Of a DNA stretch of 38,413 nucleotides, positions 1 through 7,860 are shown in pieces. Both the position numbers and the translations under genes were made by a program. Below the pieces are notes generated by a model. It was not told the DNA's origin. It worked only from the letters and a program-made list of their open reading frames with translations, and made no database searches. The stretch is from Candidatus Pacebacteria bacterium GW2011_GWA1_46_10 (GTDB taxonomy: Bacteria; Patescibacteriota; Microgenomatia; UBA1400; PJMF01): the NCBI GenBank assembly GCA_001002135.1, contig LCLP01000003.1, positions 1 through 38,413 of the forward strand, written 5' to 3'. The first letter of the stretch is position 1. Each line of letters opens with the position of its first letter.

Positions 1-213
1 ATAAAACCGGGCATGATTCTTGATATAGCTTTCAACCTCCCTGATGCTAATAATCTCTCTTTGAAAGGTGCAGCTCATCATGGCAGAGCGGTCGAACAAC
101 TTTATACTCAAGAGGAGATTAAAAAGTTTGTTAGGACCAAAAATCCAAACAGTTTAAACAACAAAATTATCATGCCACTGAGTATAGCGCGCATCTGGAT
201 TTTCGAAGAATGA
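1..213 (+). CDS. C-terminal fragment of an unidentified protein, cut by the window edge
   Basis: The reading frame is open from base 1 (ata aaa ccg ggc before the first ATG at 13), so the 66-aa ORF is more likely the tail of a longer protein than a complete gene. No signal peptide, membrane segment or recognisable motif is visible. Its TGA overlaps the ATG of the next gene (ATGA at 210-213), which implies translational coupling and one transcript with the secreted-protein genes downstream. I do not recognise the family. Confidence 0.5.
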   Translation: MKPGMILDIAFNLPDANNLSLKGAAHHGRAVEQLYTQEEIKKFVRTKNPNSLNNKIIMPLSIARIWIFEE

Positions 214-1988
214 GAAAAAACCTACTGTTAAAAACCATTATTTTCGCCTTGAGTTTATTGGGAGCATTTTTGCTTACCCAAACCTTGCCCTCAACTGGTG
301 CTCTGGCCGACGAGCGATGTGGCGATGGTTATGTTTGTTGGGATGCTTTCGGCAGTCAAAATAAAACGGTTGTAGCGACCTCTTGCATTGCTAGCGAATA
401 CGGTTATTGTACTGTTCTTGGTACAACTGAGGGTATTTGTTATTGTAGTGGCAGCCCAAATTGTTCTTGTTCCATAACAAACTGGATTTGCGATGGTCAA
501 CCAGTCACTGGCGAAAGTCTGTGTTGGTGTCTAGATGACAGTACACCACCGACAAACTTTGGTTCTTGTGATGCCGGCAATACCTGCACCTATGGCACTC
601 CTGTACCTGATTATAGTAATTTGCAATGCAGTGGCGTGCCAGAAACTCTGACTGGTGGTTGTTGTTACGCAGATGGTACCACTCCCACACCTAGCCCAAC
701 TGATGGCGGTGGCGGTGGCGGCTTTCCTACTCCTACTCCAACTCCCATTTATATAATCGGTGGCAACATTTATGAAGATCCTAACGCCATTCCTGGTGGC
801 TTGGGAGGAACTGATAATCTCTGTACCGGCAATACTTCAACACCTATCAGTAACAGCAACGCCACTGTCAATATCACTCGTCCAGGAGAAAGTAAGACTC
901 AACAAGTCACCGGACCCACTTATAACATTACTGTCAGCACCAATAACTCAGACTATACGGTGGCCTTTGACCTTCCATTTCCGCCAGCAGACCCAGACAA
1001 CCCCTGGCAATGTGCCTGCAACGCCGACCCTTCTGATCCGTATCGCTGCTTGTATACCAACCAACAACCCAATCAGGGTTTGAGAAACTTTTTTATTAAA
1101 CGTGGTGCCTCCACCAGTGCTTGGTTCCAAACTCTTGGTGGTAATTCTTGGGCCTCCGGCAACATTGAGTCCCTCATCCCCGCCACTAGTTGTACACCGC
1201 CCACCTGCACACCCGCTTTAATTGCCAGCAACCCCAATGGAGATCTTGATACTGCCGGATTCCCACTCAGCAACACCGGGGCCATCGTCACCAGCCTCAC
1301 TGGTGGAGTATACATTCATGAAGCCGATAGTAGAGGGAACGCACTCCAAGCGAAGGCGTTGGGGGTAGTGGTGCCAATAGAAAACTACGATTATTTTTAC
1401 GACAAATTTGGCGATCAAGCCCAAATTCTACCCAACGCCGGGAAACCAATTGTGGGCAGTGAGCTGGCCATCTATCAATACACTGGTGACTTGACACTGA
1501 CCGAAAATAATCCTTGGAATCTGACTAACACCGAAAAGATTATTGTTTTTGTCGATGGTAACCTAACCATTGATGACACCGTGGCCGGTGAAAACCGCAT
1601 CACCACCGTGGCGACCGGCGGCGATGCTTTTTTGATGTTCATCGTCAGCGGCGACATCACCATTACCAGCCGCGTCGGCTACGCCGATATTTATACCAAC
1701 CCCGCTGCTCCCAACGTGGCCAATGTCGAGGGCGTGTTTATCGCTGATGGCTTACTGACCGTAGCTGGAGTGGCCGGCGCCACCGATCTTAAGTTTATTG
1801 GGGCCGGCACCTTTGTCGGCTGGAGTGGGGTAGACCTACAGCGTAACTTTGATCCCGGTGGCAGCCCAGAACTGAATAACAACGCCGCCACTGAAGTCTT
1901 CATCTTCCGGCCGGACTTAATCGTCAATGCCCCGCGCGCCGTGAAATCCGCTCAGATGACCTGGCGGGAAATCGAGCCCCGATTCTAG
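210..1988 (+). CDS. Large secreted Cys-rich protein, paralogue A, beside type IV pilin genes
   Basis: 592 aa. The N-terminus is a signal peptide (MRKNLLLKT, a hydrophobic stretch, then ALADE). Residues about 35-165 are Cys-rich (16 Cys by eye), suggesting a disulphide-stabilised exported module. A low-complexity linker of Thr-Pro and Gly runs (GGGGGG, TPTPTP) follows. From about residue 180 to the end, the protein is clearly homologous to the next gene. Shared landmarks are GGLGGTD, WQCACNA, NFF(I/V)KR, IIVF(V/I)(D/E)GNL, GAGTFVGW/AGTFVGW and VFRPDL. The repeated GNL/GDI segments suggest a beta-rich, possibly solenoid-like domain. Its position next to prepilin genes points to a pilus-associated surface protein or adhesin, but that is inference; no enzyme motif is seen. 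Confidence 0.8.
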   Translation: MRKNLLLKTIIFALSLLGAFLLTQTLPSTGALADERCGDGYVCWDAFGSQNKTVVATSCIASEYGYCTVLGTTEGICYCSGSPNCSCSITNWICDGQPVTGESLCWCLDDSTPPTNFGSCDAGNTCTYGTPVPDYSNLQCSGVPETLTGGCCYADGTTPTPSPTDGGGGGGFPTPTPTPIYIIGGNIYEDPNAIPGGLGGTDNLCTGNTSTPISNSNATVNITRPGESKTQQVTGPTYNITVSTNNSDYTVAFDLPFPPADPDNPWQCACNADPSDPYRCLYTNQQPNQGLRNFFIKRGASTSAWFQTLGGNSWASGNIESLIPATSCTPPTCTPALIASNPNGDLDTAGFPLSNTGAIVTSLTGGVYIHEADSRGNALQAKALGVVVPIENYDYFYDKFGDQAQILPNAGKPIVGSELAIYQYTGDLTLTENNPWNLTNTEKIIVFVDGNLTIDDTVAGENRITTVATGGDAFLMFIVSGDITITSRVGYADIYTNPAAPNVANVEGVFIADGLLTVAGVAGATDLKFIGAGTFVGWSGVDLQRNFDPGGSPELNNNAATEVFIFRPDLIVNAPRAVKSAQMTWREIEPRF

Positions 1989-2003
1989 TACACTGAGAAG
2001 AGT

Positions 2004-3317
2004 GTGAAAAAACTCCTGTTATTCATTGGTCTATTGTTTTTTTTGTCTTTTCAACCAGTTTCCGCCAGTTTCGGCGGCGGCATTTACGATGACGCCAACG
2101 CGCAGCCAGAGGGACTCGGTGGCACAGATAGTCGGTGTATCGGTTCCACCGCTAACGAAGTCAGTGGTGTTGGTTTCCAAGTCAGAGCGATGAGAGAAGG
2201 GGAGGACAACCTCGGCACAATCATCAGCAATAGCTATTCTGTAGCCACCTACACGGGTCAGAGTGACTACACCGTCATCATGAACCTGCCGTACCCGCCG
2301 CCAGACCCAGCCAATGCTTGGCAGTGCGCCTGTAACGCCAACCCGCTGGATTCTTATCAGTGTGTCTATACCAACCAAGACCCGGATACCAGCGGCTCTT
2401 TAAATTTCTTTGTCAAGCGCGCCAACGTGCAAAATAACGCCTGGTGGCAAGTCTTTGGCGGTAGTGTTTTTTCCCGTTACAATATTCAAAGTCTAATCCC
2501 GGTTAACTTCAACAATTCCCCAGGTTACTGCAACACTACGCCCGGCTGCTTACCGGCGCTCATCGGCACTGACACCGCTGATGATATCGACAGTCCAGGT
2601 TTTGCTTTCACCCTGAACGGCACCATTTACACCCACGAAACCGGCACCAGTTTTATCCATGACCCTGATCAACGCAGTAATGCCATTCAGGGTTTTGCCG
2701 CCGGCACCAACTTACCCACCGAGGACTATAATTTTTTTGCCAAAAAAATGCTGCAAGACGCCGTTGTACTGCCCAGCTCCCAAAAACCCACCCCAACCAG
2801 TCAACCAGCCATTTACTCTCACGCCGGCAACTTGACGATCGGCACCGCCAATCAATGGCATGTCGCCAACAGCGAACAAATCATTGTTTTCATCGAGGGA
2901 AACCTGGTGGTCGATGATCTTCCTGGAGCAACCAATCGCTTAATTACCGTCGAGCCGGGTGGCACTGGCTTTTTGGCTTTCATCGTTCAAGGTAACGTGA
3001 TCATTACTCCTAACGTTGGCTACCCTGACCTTAACACCAGTCCCACCGATCCTAACTCACCGCTGATCGAAGGAGTATTTGTGGCTGACGGCATTATCCA
3101 AGTGCAAAGCTATCAAACCACCCCCGATTATAAATTGATTGTCGCCGGCACTTTTGTTGGCTGGACCGGCATTAATCTCCAACGCAGCTTTGCCAATCAG
3201 GACGACAACTCACTCAACAACATTGTCCCGGCTGAAAGTTTTGTTTTCCGGCCGGATCTGCTCGTCAATACCCCCACCGTGATGAAAGCCGCCCATTTTA
3301 ATATTCGAGAAATCTAG
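2004..3317 (+). CDS. Large secreted protein, paralogue B, tandem copy without the Cys-rich extension
   Basis: 437 aa, GTG start with GAGAAG just upstream, 15 bp after paralogue A. A signal peptide (MKKLLLFIGLLFFLSF...VSAS) leads straight into the domain shared with the C-terminal 400 residues of paralogue A, starting at GGGIYDDANAQPEGLGGTD. Conserved Cys positions (WQCACNA...C) and the C-terminal motifs (IIVFIEGNL, AGTFVGW, FVFRPDL) align along the whole length. The pair therefore arose by tandem duplication, followed by gain or loss of the Cys-rich/linker N-terminus. A prepilin gene lies downstream in the same direction. A role at the pilus tip or cell surface is inferred from context only. 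Confidence 0.8.
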   Translation: MKKLLLFIGLLFFLSFQPVSASFGGGIYDDANAQPEGLGGTDSRCIGSTANEVSGVGFQVRAMREGEDNLGTIISNSYSVATYTGQSDYTVIMNLPYPPPDPANAWQCACNANPLDSYQCVYTNQDPDTSGSLNFFVKRANVQNNAWWQVFGGSVFSRYNIQSLIPVNFNNSPGYCNTTPGCLPALIGTDTADDIDSPGFAFTLNGTIYTHETGTSFIHDPDQRSNAIQGFAAGTNLPTEDYNFFAKKMLQDAVVLPSSQKPTPTSQPAIYSHAGNLTIGTANQWHVANSEQIIVFIEGNLVVDDLPGATNRLITVEPGGTGFLAFIVQGNVIITPNVGYPDLNTSPTDPNSPLIEGVFVADGIIQVQSYQTTPDYKLIVAGTFVGWTGINLQRSFANQDDNSLNNIVPAESFVFRPDLLVNTPTVMKAAHFNIREI

Positions 3318-3352
3318 CCGCAACGGTTACAGTAGGGGAGTTCAGAGTAAAT

Positions 3353-3411
3353 AGTTTATAGTTAATGACAAGGAATAAATTCTATACACTATTCACTATG
3401 AACTATAAACT
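3353..3411 (+). repeat. Inverted heptad-type repeat bracketing a prepilin start
   Basis: AGTTTATAGTT (3353-3363) and AACTATAAACT (3401-3411) are perfect 11-bp inverted repeats. They flank the preferred start codon of the downstream prepilin (ATG 3398). The words match the degenerate heptads found elsewhere in this locus. In mRNA the arms could pair and place the start codon next to the stem. Confidence 0.6.
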
Positions 3412-3943
3412 CAATGCCGGCTTCACCCTGATTGAACTGTTGGTCGTGGCCACCTTGACAGTGCTCATCATGCTCACTGTGACGTCACTTTTCATGACCT
3501 TTCTTATTACTTCTCAAAAAGCCAGTATTGAACAGCGCGTCAAAAGCGAAGGGGAAGACGCCTTGGCTAAAATCGAGTTCATCTTACGTAACTCCAGAAA
3601 ACTCGTCCCAGGGCTTGATGGTGCTACTACTTGTAATAACGATCCCAATGATCCGATGAATAATCTAGCGGTCGAGGGTTTGGACGGGTACATCACTACT
3701 TTGCAATCATACCCGATTGAGAACCCCAAAATTGCCTCACACTCCGGCGCCATCAACGATTATTACTATCTCACCTCTGATGAAACCACTCTTGCCAACC
3801 TGGAATTCACCTGTTTGACTGGAGCAGAAGATTCTTACTATGTCGGTGTTTCATTTGACTTAAAAATCGGGACCGGCGAAAGCAGCGACCGTGAAACAGC
3901 CGTTGAAACATTTCAAACCGGGATTACTTTGAGAAATAATTAG
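3398..3943 (+). CDS. Prepilin-like minor pilin (PilW/GspJ-like)
   Basis: 181 aa from ATG 3398. The ORF track starts at 3365, but the internal start gives a normal short leader: MNYKLNAG, then the class III prepilin motif FTLIELLVV with Glu at +5 and about 20 hydrophobic residues. PilD would cleave after Gly and methylate the Phe. The globular domain is about 130 residues and contains paired Cys. A GspJ/PilW-type role fits the extended helix and length, but subtype is uncertain. It is the last plus-strand gene of the cluster, and its stop lies 3 bp from the stop of the convergent minus-strand prepilin. The leader codons lie in heptad-repeat sequence and there is no clear Shine-Dalgarno. Confidence 0.82.
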   Translation: MNYKLNAGFTLIELLVVATLTVLIMLTVTSLFMTFLITSQKASIEQRVKSEGEDALAKIEFILRNSRKLVPGLDGATTCNNDPNDPMNNLAVEGLDGYITTLQSYPIENPKIASHSGAINDYYYLTSDETTLANLEFTCLTGAEDSYYVGVSFDLKIGTGESSDRETAVETFQTGITLRNN

Positions 3944-3946
3944 TGC

Positions 3947-4420
3947 TCATTCCCACCGGCGAAAAACTTGGAGTAAAGTAACATCACGCTCGCCATTACC
4001 AGAGTTCCAACGCATCGTCACCGACACTTGAATCAGTGGATTATTAGGGTCACTCTCATCGATCGTCACCTCAACCTCCCGATAAAAATCGACGCCAGCA
4101 ATCACTATGCCCTGCTCCTCCGTACAAGCTCCCAAAGTAAAACCTGACTTGGGTGCCGGGAGCGTTTGTAAACAGTAAACTCCACCATTACTCAAACTTC
4201 CAAAAAACACATCCCACCCTAAAAGCGTTCTTTCACGCCGAAAAACCTCTATGGCTTCCTGAGCACGCTTTACTGCCTGCGAGCGGTATTCTGATTCGGC
4301 GTTCGTTTTTAATGACAAGGTTAGTCCCGAAACGATCGCGGTCAACACCAATGCCATGACGCCGGTGGCGACCACAATTTCAATCAGACTCGACCCCTTT
4401 TGACCCAGACTATTAACCAT
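3947..4420 (-). CDS. Prepilin-like minor pilin (PilV/GspI-like)
   Basis: 157 aa from ATG 4420; the track start at 4453 is a GTG. The chosen start gives a leader MVNSLGQKG followed by SSLIEIVVATGVMALVLTAIVSG, a prepilin helix with Glu at +5. Ser replaces the usual Phe/Met at +1. The phrase EIVVA..VMALVLTA resembles PilV/GspI-type minor pseudopilins, which prime fibre assembly. The remainder is a small globular domain with two Cys. It is the last gene of the minus-strand pilus operon. The codons upstream of and within the leader are built from the degenerate heptads, so no normal Shine-Dalgarno can be assigned and the start remains uncertain. Confidence 0.8.
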   Translation of the reverse strand: MVNSLGQKGSSLIEIVVATGVMALVLTAIVSGLTLSLKTNAESEYRSQAVKRAQEAIEVFRRERTLLGWDVFFGSLSNGGVYCLQTLPAPKSGFTLGACTEEQGIVIAGVDFYREVEVTIDESDPNNPLIQVSVTMRWNSGNGERDVTLLQVFRRWE

Positions 4421-4485
4421 TAACTTTAAACTTTTCACTATTACCTTTTTCACTATTAACTATTAACTTTTCACTATTAACCGTT
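4411..4485. repeat. Degenerate 7-bp repeat array between prepilin genes
   Basis: Plus-strand units read aaccatt, aacttta, aactttt, cactatt, cactatt, aactatt, aactttt, cactatt, aaccgtt, with small indels. The array fills the spacer between the 4486 and 3947 prepilin genes and overlaps the first codons of the latter. Confidence 0.75.
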
Positions 4486-4977
4486 TCATTGCCAAGCCCC
4501 TTCACTCACCCGACCCTCACGGTACAGTGTGAACAAATAGTTGTTTTCATTGTTGGCCACCACAATATCTTGACTCGCCGCGCCACCAGGCAAAGTCACC
4601 CCAGCATTGAGAACTTGAAAAGTGGTGTCAATGTTCGGACTGACTGTCACATGAGCCGGCAACTGAAATGTTTGAGCAGTATTAGCGGTCCCAGCACCAC
4701 AAACCGCTTGTAGAGATACCTCCGTGGCCGTACCAACCAAATATGTTTGTACCCGATAACCGTTCAGTTGCTCACAGCCACCCAAATCACCCGCCGCCGT
4801 CTTCGTTTGGGCCAGTTGAAAATAGGTCTTTAGCTCATCGACAGCGTTAATCACAGCTCGTTTTTCAGTAAAATTACTGAAAGCTATTAACCCATTCCCC
4901 AATAGCACGATTGAAATAACCACCACCACCAACAGCTCAATTAAGGTAAAACCAGTAGAAGAAATAGCCTTTCTCAT
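4486..4977 (-). CDS. Prepilin-like minor pilin (GspH/FimT-like)
   Basis: 163 aa from ATG 4977; the track begins at a TTG eight codons earlier. The leader MRKAISSTG is followed by FTLIELLVVVVISIVLLGNGLIAF, a class III signal with Glu at +5. The next segment (NFTEKRAVINAVDELKTYFQLAQTKTAAG) resembles the helix-to-head region of GspH/FimT pseudopilins. The head contains two Cys and the C-terminus reads LFTLYREGRVS, also common in that family. It lies between two heptad-repeat spacers in the minus-strand prepilin series. Assignment as a prepilin is firm; the subtype is inferred. Confidence 0.82.
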   Translation of the reverse strand: MRKAISSTGFTLIELLVVVVISIVLLGNGLIAFSNFTEKRAVINAVDELKTYFQLAQTKTAAGDLGGCEQLNGYRVQTYLVGTATEVSLQAVCGAGTANTAQTFQLPAHVTVSPNIDTTFQVLNAGVTLPGGAASQDIVVANNENNYLFTLYREGRVSEGAWQ

Positions 4978-4987
4978 CCATCCATTA

Positions 4988-5062
4988 CTCTTAACTATCA
5001 ACTATAAACTATTCACTATAAACTTTTTTACTTCAAACTATTCACTATAAACTTTTTACTTT
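4988..5062. repeat. Degenerate 7-bp repeat array
   Basis: Plus-strand units include aactatc, aactata, aactatt, cactata, aactttt, then again aactatt, cactata, aactttt. A stretch of about 20 bp is repeated almost exactly within the array. It fills the spacer between the 5073 and 4486 prepilin genes. Confidence 0.75.
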
Positions 5063-5072
5063 CACTTTTTCC

Positions 5073-5483
5073 TCAAGGGTTGCTCACTGTATACGGCGTA
5101 TCATCCGGTTCAAGGAGCGCTTCCAGAGTAAAACCCGTGGCCTCAGTCGTGCCACAGTTACCAACTCCCGCCGGCGTATACGTATAGAGTGGAATACTCT
5201 CAGAGCCCTGTGGATCGTAGGGAGTCTCATTAAGGTAACTGCTGATCGTAGTCAACATCGCCGTGTAGGTCGTATCGGGCGGGTAGCACCCGTTATCACT
5301 GCGATACAGCACTAGAGCCTGACGAACCGTCTGTAAGTCAGTTTTTCGCTTGGCGTTGCGGCTGCTTTGACTGGCACTGCGATAACTGATCAAGGCGATG
5401 GTACTCAGAACAATCATGATCGTTGCCACCACCAGTAGTTCGATCATAGTAAACCCTGGAGATTTTTTTAGTTTAAAGTTCAT
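5073..5483 (-). CDS. Type IV prepilin (GspG/PilA-like, short)
   Basis: 136 aa from ATG 5483. The track start at 5516 is a TTG that would overlap the upstream gene; the internal ATG gives a compact leader, MNFKLKKSPG, before FTMIELLVVATIMIVLSTIALISYRSA. The helix continues into SSRNAKRKTDLQTVRQALVLYRSDNGCYPP, the typical GspG/PilA transition with a conserved aromatic-Pro segment. Two Cys in the head could form a disulphide. It begins 11 bp after the preceding prepilin stop. It could be a major or minor subunit; its GspG-like head and its pairing with the 5495 gene suggest pseudopilin-style subunits. Confidence 0.85.
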   Translation of the reverse strand: MNFKLKKSPGFTMIELLVVATIMIVLSTIALISYRSASQSSRNAKRKTDLQTVRQALVLYRSDNGCYPPDTTYTAMLTTISSYLNETPYDPQGSESIPLYTYTPAGVGNCGTTEATGFTLEALLEPDDTPYTVSNP

Positions 5484-5494
5484 AGCTCGTTTGC

Positions 5495-5929
5495 TCACTG
5501 TAAATTCGTCAAACAATAATAGTCACCGCCCGAGTTATAACTGCACGTACCGGGCGTCACCGGCAGATCGGCGTTACCCGTACCACTTTCCAAATAAGCA
5601 CAGACACAATACCCGCTGACCGTGCACCCATTGGCAGTGTTGTAGACATAATCACCGCTGTTTCTGGGATCGACCGGCAAACCACCGGGCATGAGTGAGC
5701 CAGAGCCGCTATTATAATCAGCCATGGTACTACAGGCCTCATACGTGCTATTTTCCGCTCGATACTGCTCAAAGGCATCCTGCATCGCTTTGATATCCGA
5801 CCGCCGCCGAGAATCACGGCCAGTTTTTTGGGCCGTCGTAAAAGCCACTGTGCCGATCGAGACCAAAATCCCAATGATCGAAATCACAACCAACAACTCC
5901 AATAAACTAAACCCGAGATATTTCTTCAT
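5495..5929 (-). CDS. Type IV prepilin (GspG/PilA-like) with Cys-rich head
   Basis: 144 aa from ATG 5929. The track start at 5959 would overlap the upstream gene, whereas AAGGAGAAAGAC directly before ATG 5929 is a strong Shine-Dalgarno. The leader is only MKKYLG, followed by FSLLELLVVISIIGILVSIGTVAF with Glu at +5. The helix runs into TAQKTGRDSRRRSDIKAMQDAFEQYRAENSTY, a GspG/PilA signature. The head carries several Cys, suggesting disulphides. Together with the 5073 gene it forms a tandem pair of related prepilins. Confidence 0.87.
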   Translation of the reverse strand: MKKYLGFSLLELLVVISIIGILVSIGTVAFTTAQKTGRDSRRRSDIKAMQDAFEQYRAENSTYEACSTMADYNSGSGSLMPGGLPVDPRNSGDYVYNTANGCTVSGYCVCAYLESGTGNADLPVTPGTCSYNSGGDYYCLTNLQ

Positions 5930-5942
5930 GTCTTTCTCCTTG

Positions 5943-6974
5943 TTACTCTGGTACCACACGCAGCTCCAGCTTCGATGACTCAGTCAAGGAACTGACTGTC
6001 CCAGCCGCTGTCACAGCCTGAACAGTCACCTGATAAATACACTCCGTCCGAGTACAAGTATAGGTGTGGCTGACCGCCCCATGCAAGTCAGAAAGCTCAG
6101 TCACTTGACCGTCACCAAAATTAACGATTACCTTTTCTAGTTTATCGCCGCCGCCATTCCTCCAAAAAAGAGCTCGTACTAACCAGCCGAAACGCTCTGT
6201 CAGTGAAAGATTAGCCCGCTCTGCTGCGGTCAGACTATCAGCAAAAGCATCGCCACGCACATCGTTAAAGGTATAAAAAAACTCTACTGGCTGACCAGCC
6301 TGTACGATCACCGTTCTCGTCCCAACAACCGGTGAGGGATCGCTCTCAAAGTTGAGGACGACTGGCTTTTCCACACAGGAGGTATAACACGAGCGCGGAC
6401 AATCAAGTGCTACCGGCTGCCTCGGCTCCACACCCGACTGAGCTGTCTCACTACAACAGCGAAAACCATATCCCTCACAAAGAGTAGGTGGGCCTTGATC
6501 CACCACTAACTCGGGTTCACCGTTATACTTCAATACCGTCCGAATAAAAATATCCTCTTCATACACCGCGCCAGTTCGCCCCAACACCGAAAGCGTCAAC
6601 CCACTTAAGTTTTCCCCTTGAATTAGGCCTGATTGTCCCACCCCTTTTTCTACCAGTCGCGGCAGAGTTGCCGTCCTGATAGGAGAACGGAGCGACTGAT
6701 TAGTCTGACAGACTATCTCCAACACATAATCTCTTTGTGAAGTAAACCGCAACTGAGCGCGCGTCAGTGAAACACCGTCAGGCGGGACGCCGCCAAACTC
6801 TCGACACGATTGACTAAAGCTCGGGTCGGCCGACAACGAGCTTAGTTCTCGGGCATCAGCGCGTACTTGGCTAACGGCCATGGTTAACAGTATCTCCCGA
6901 GTGATCAAACCAGCGAGCACTGCTAAAACAATCAGCGTCACGACCGTCGTAAAAATAATTCGTAGTGTTCTCAT
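5943..6974 (-). CDS. Membrane-anchored protein with C-terminal PKD-like domain, in the pilus operon
   Basis: 343 aa. One N-terminal membrane segment (about residues 7-30, IIFTTVVTLIVLAVLAGLI) anchors a long extracytoplasmic part. No prepilin Gly/Glu signature precedes this helix, so it is not a normal PilD substrate. A central Cys-rich stretch (residues about 165-205, including a CC pair and PRSCYTSC) is followed by a region with the PKD hallmark VNFGDGQVTELS...VSHTYTC near the C-terminus. PKD folds usually mediate binding between surface proteins. It starts 52 bp after pilD and is followed 13 bp later by a prepilin, so it is very likely co-transcribed. A pilus-associated surface role is inferred from context. 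Confidence 0.7.
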   Translation of the reverse strand: MRTLRIIFTTVVTLIVLAVLAGLITREILLTMAVSQVRADARELSSLSADPSFSQSCREFGGVPPDGVSLTRAQLRFTSQRDYVLEIVCQTNQSLRSPIRTATLPRLVEKGVGQSGLIQGENLSGLTLSVLGRTGAVYEEDIFIRTVLKYNGEPELVVDQGPPTLCEGYGFRCCSETAQSGVEPRQPVALDCPRSCYTSCVEKPVVLNFESDPSPVVGTRTVIVQAGQPVEFFYTFNDVRGDAFADSLTAAERANLSLTERFGWLVRALFWRNGGGDKLEKVIVNFGDGQVTELSDLHGAVSHTYTCTRTECIYQVTVQAVTAAGTVSSLTESSKLELRVVPE

Positions 6975-7002
6975 CTCATCGGTTTTCTCTCCGACCTTCT
7001 AT

Positions 7003-7028
7003 TAACCATTCACTATCAACTATTCTTT
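7003..7028. repeat. Short degenerate heptad array
   Basis: Plus-strand units aaccatt, cactatc, aactatt and ctttatc lie in the spacer between pilD and the PKD gene. They match the words of the arrays at 4411 and 4988. Confidence 0.55.
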
Positions 7029-7845
7029 ATCCTCCAATCATCCTGACATAGCCCGCCCACAAATCAAACCCCCAGACCAAACTTAGTGCTGTTCCTAACA
7101 ACAAAAATGGTCCGAAGGGAATTGGCTGACGAAACTGCTTTTTACCAATGATCACTAAACCACCGCCAACTACTGCACCGATCAAAAACGCCAAAAAAAC
7201 ACCAACCAAGATTCGCTGCCAGCTGCCCAAGATTAACCCCAGCGGTACGGCCAACTGAACATCTCCAAAGCCAAAACCTTTACCCTTAGTAATCCACCAC
7301 AAACTCAGAAAAAAACCGGTTAAACCCAGTGTCCAAAGTAGTGAAACACCAAAATCAGCCAGTTGCAGCTCGTGGTTGACCAGCAACAACCCTCGGTAGA
7401 GGAGGGTAGCGACCGTCAAGGTGATCAGCGTCCAACGAGGAATAATCAAATACTTGAGGTCACTGACCAAAATCACCACAAATACACTGCCAACCAGTAA
7501 CCAGAAAAGCGGTTGAACAGATTGTAATGGAGCGCTGGTCAAACGAAAGAACAAAAAACCAGCCACATACCACCATAAAAACAAAAAACCGGTCAACAGC
7601 TCGACTAAGGGATGAGCAACATCAATCTTCTGCCCACAATGAGCACAGCGACCACGCAAAAAAAGATACGAGAGAATCGGCACATTTTCAGACCAAGCGA
7701 TAGCTCGACCACAGTGTTCACAGCTGGAACGACCCTTAATCCAGTCCTTGCCATGATGCGTTCGATACACTAAGACATTCAGGAAACTGCCCACCGCCGC
7801 TCCTAAACCAAAAACTAAGGCTCCAATCAGCCAGAAAACCGACAT
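7027..7845 (-). CDS. pilD: Prepilin peptidase / N-methyltransferase PilD (A24 family)
   Basis: 272 aa polytopic membrane protein that cleaves prepilin leaders after Gly and methylates the new N-terminus. The N-terminal domain carries GSFLNVLVYR and two zinc CxxC pairs (C42/C45 in CEHC, C67/C70 in CAHC), as in bifunctional PilD. The catalytic aspartates are D129 (VSDLKYLIIP) and D195 (in GFGFGDVQLA, the GxGD motif). Length is normal for the family. It would process the six prepilins in this window. A TATACT box lies 6 bp before the ATG with no Shine-Dalgarno, suggesting a promoter of its own and a leaderless transcript, although it also lies in the operon 15 bp after the pilin gene. Confidence 0.95.
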   Translation of the reverse strand: MSVFWLIGALVFGLGAAVGSFLNVLVYRTHHGKDWIKGRSSCEHCGRAIAWSENVPILSYLFLRGRCAHCGQKIDVAHPLVELLTGFLFLWWYVAGFLFFRLTSAPLQSVQPLFWLLVGSVFVVILVSDLKYLIIPRWTLITLTVATLLYRGLLLVNHELQLADFGVSLLWTLGLTGFFLSLWWITKGKGFGFGDVQLAVPLGLILGSWQRILVGVFLAFLIGAVVGGGLVIIGKKQFRQPIPFGPFLLLGTALSLVWGFDLWAGYVRMIGG

Positions 7846-7860
7846 ACAGTCAGTATACCG

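Noticed and set aside
4411-5062. CRISPR array
   Set aside because: The repeats are 7-bp words, nearly contiguous and degenerate, with no unique spacers of 25-40 bp and no cas genes.
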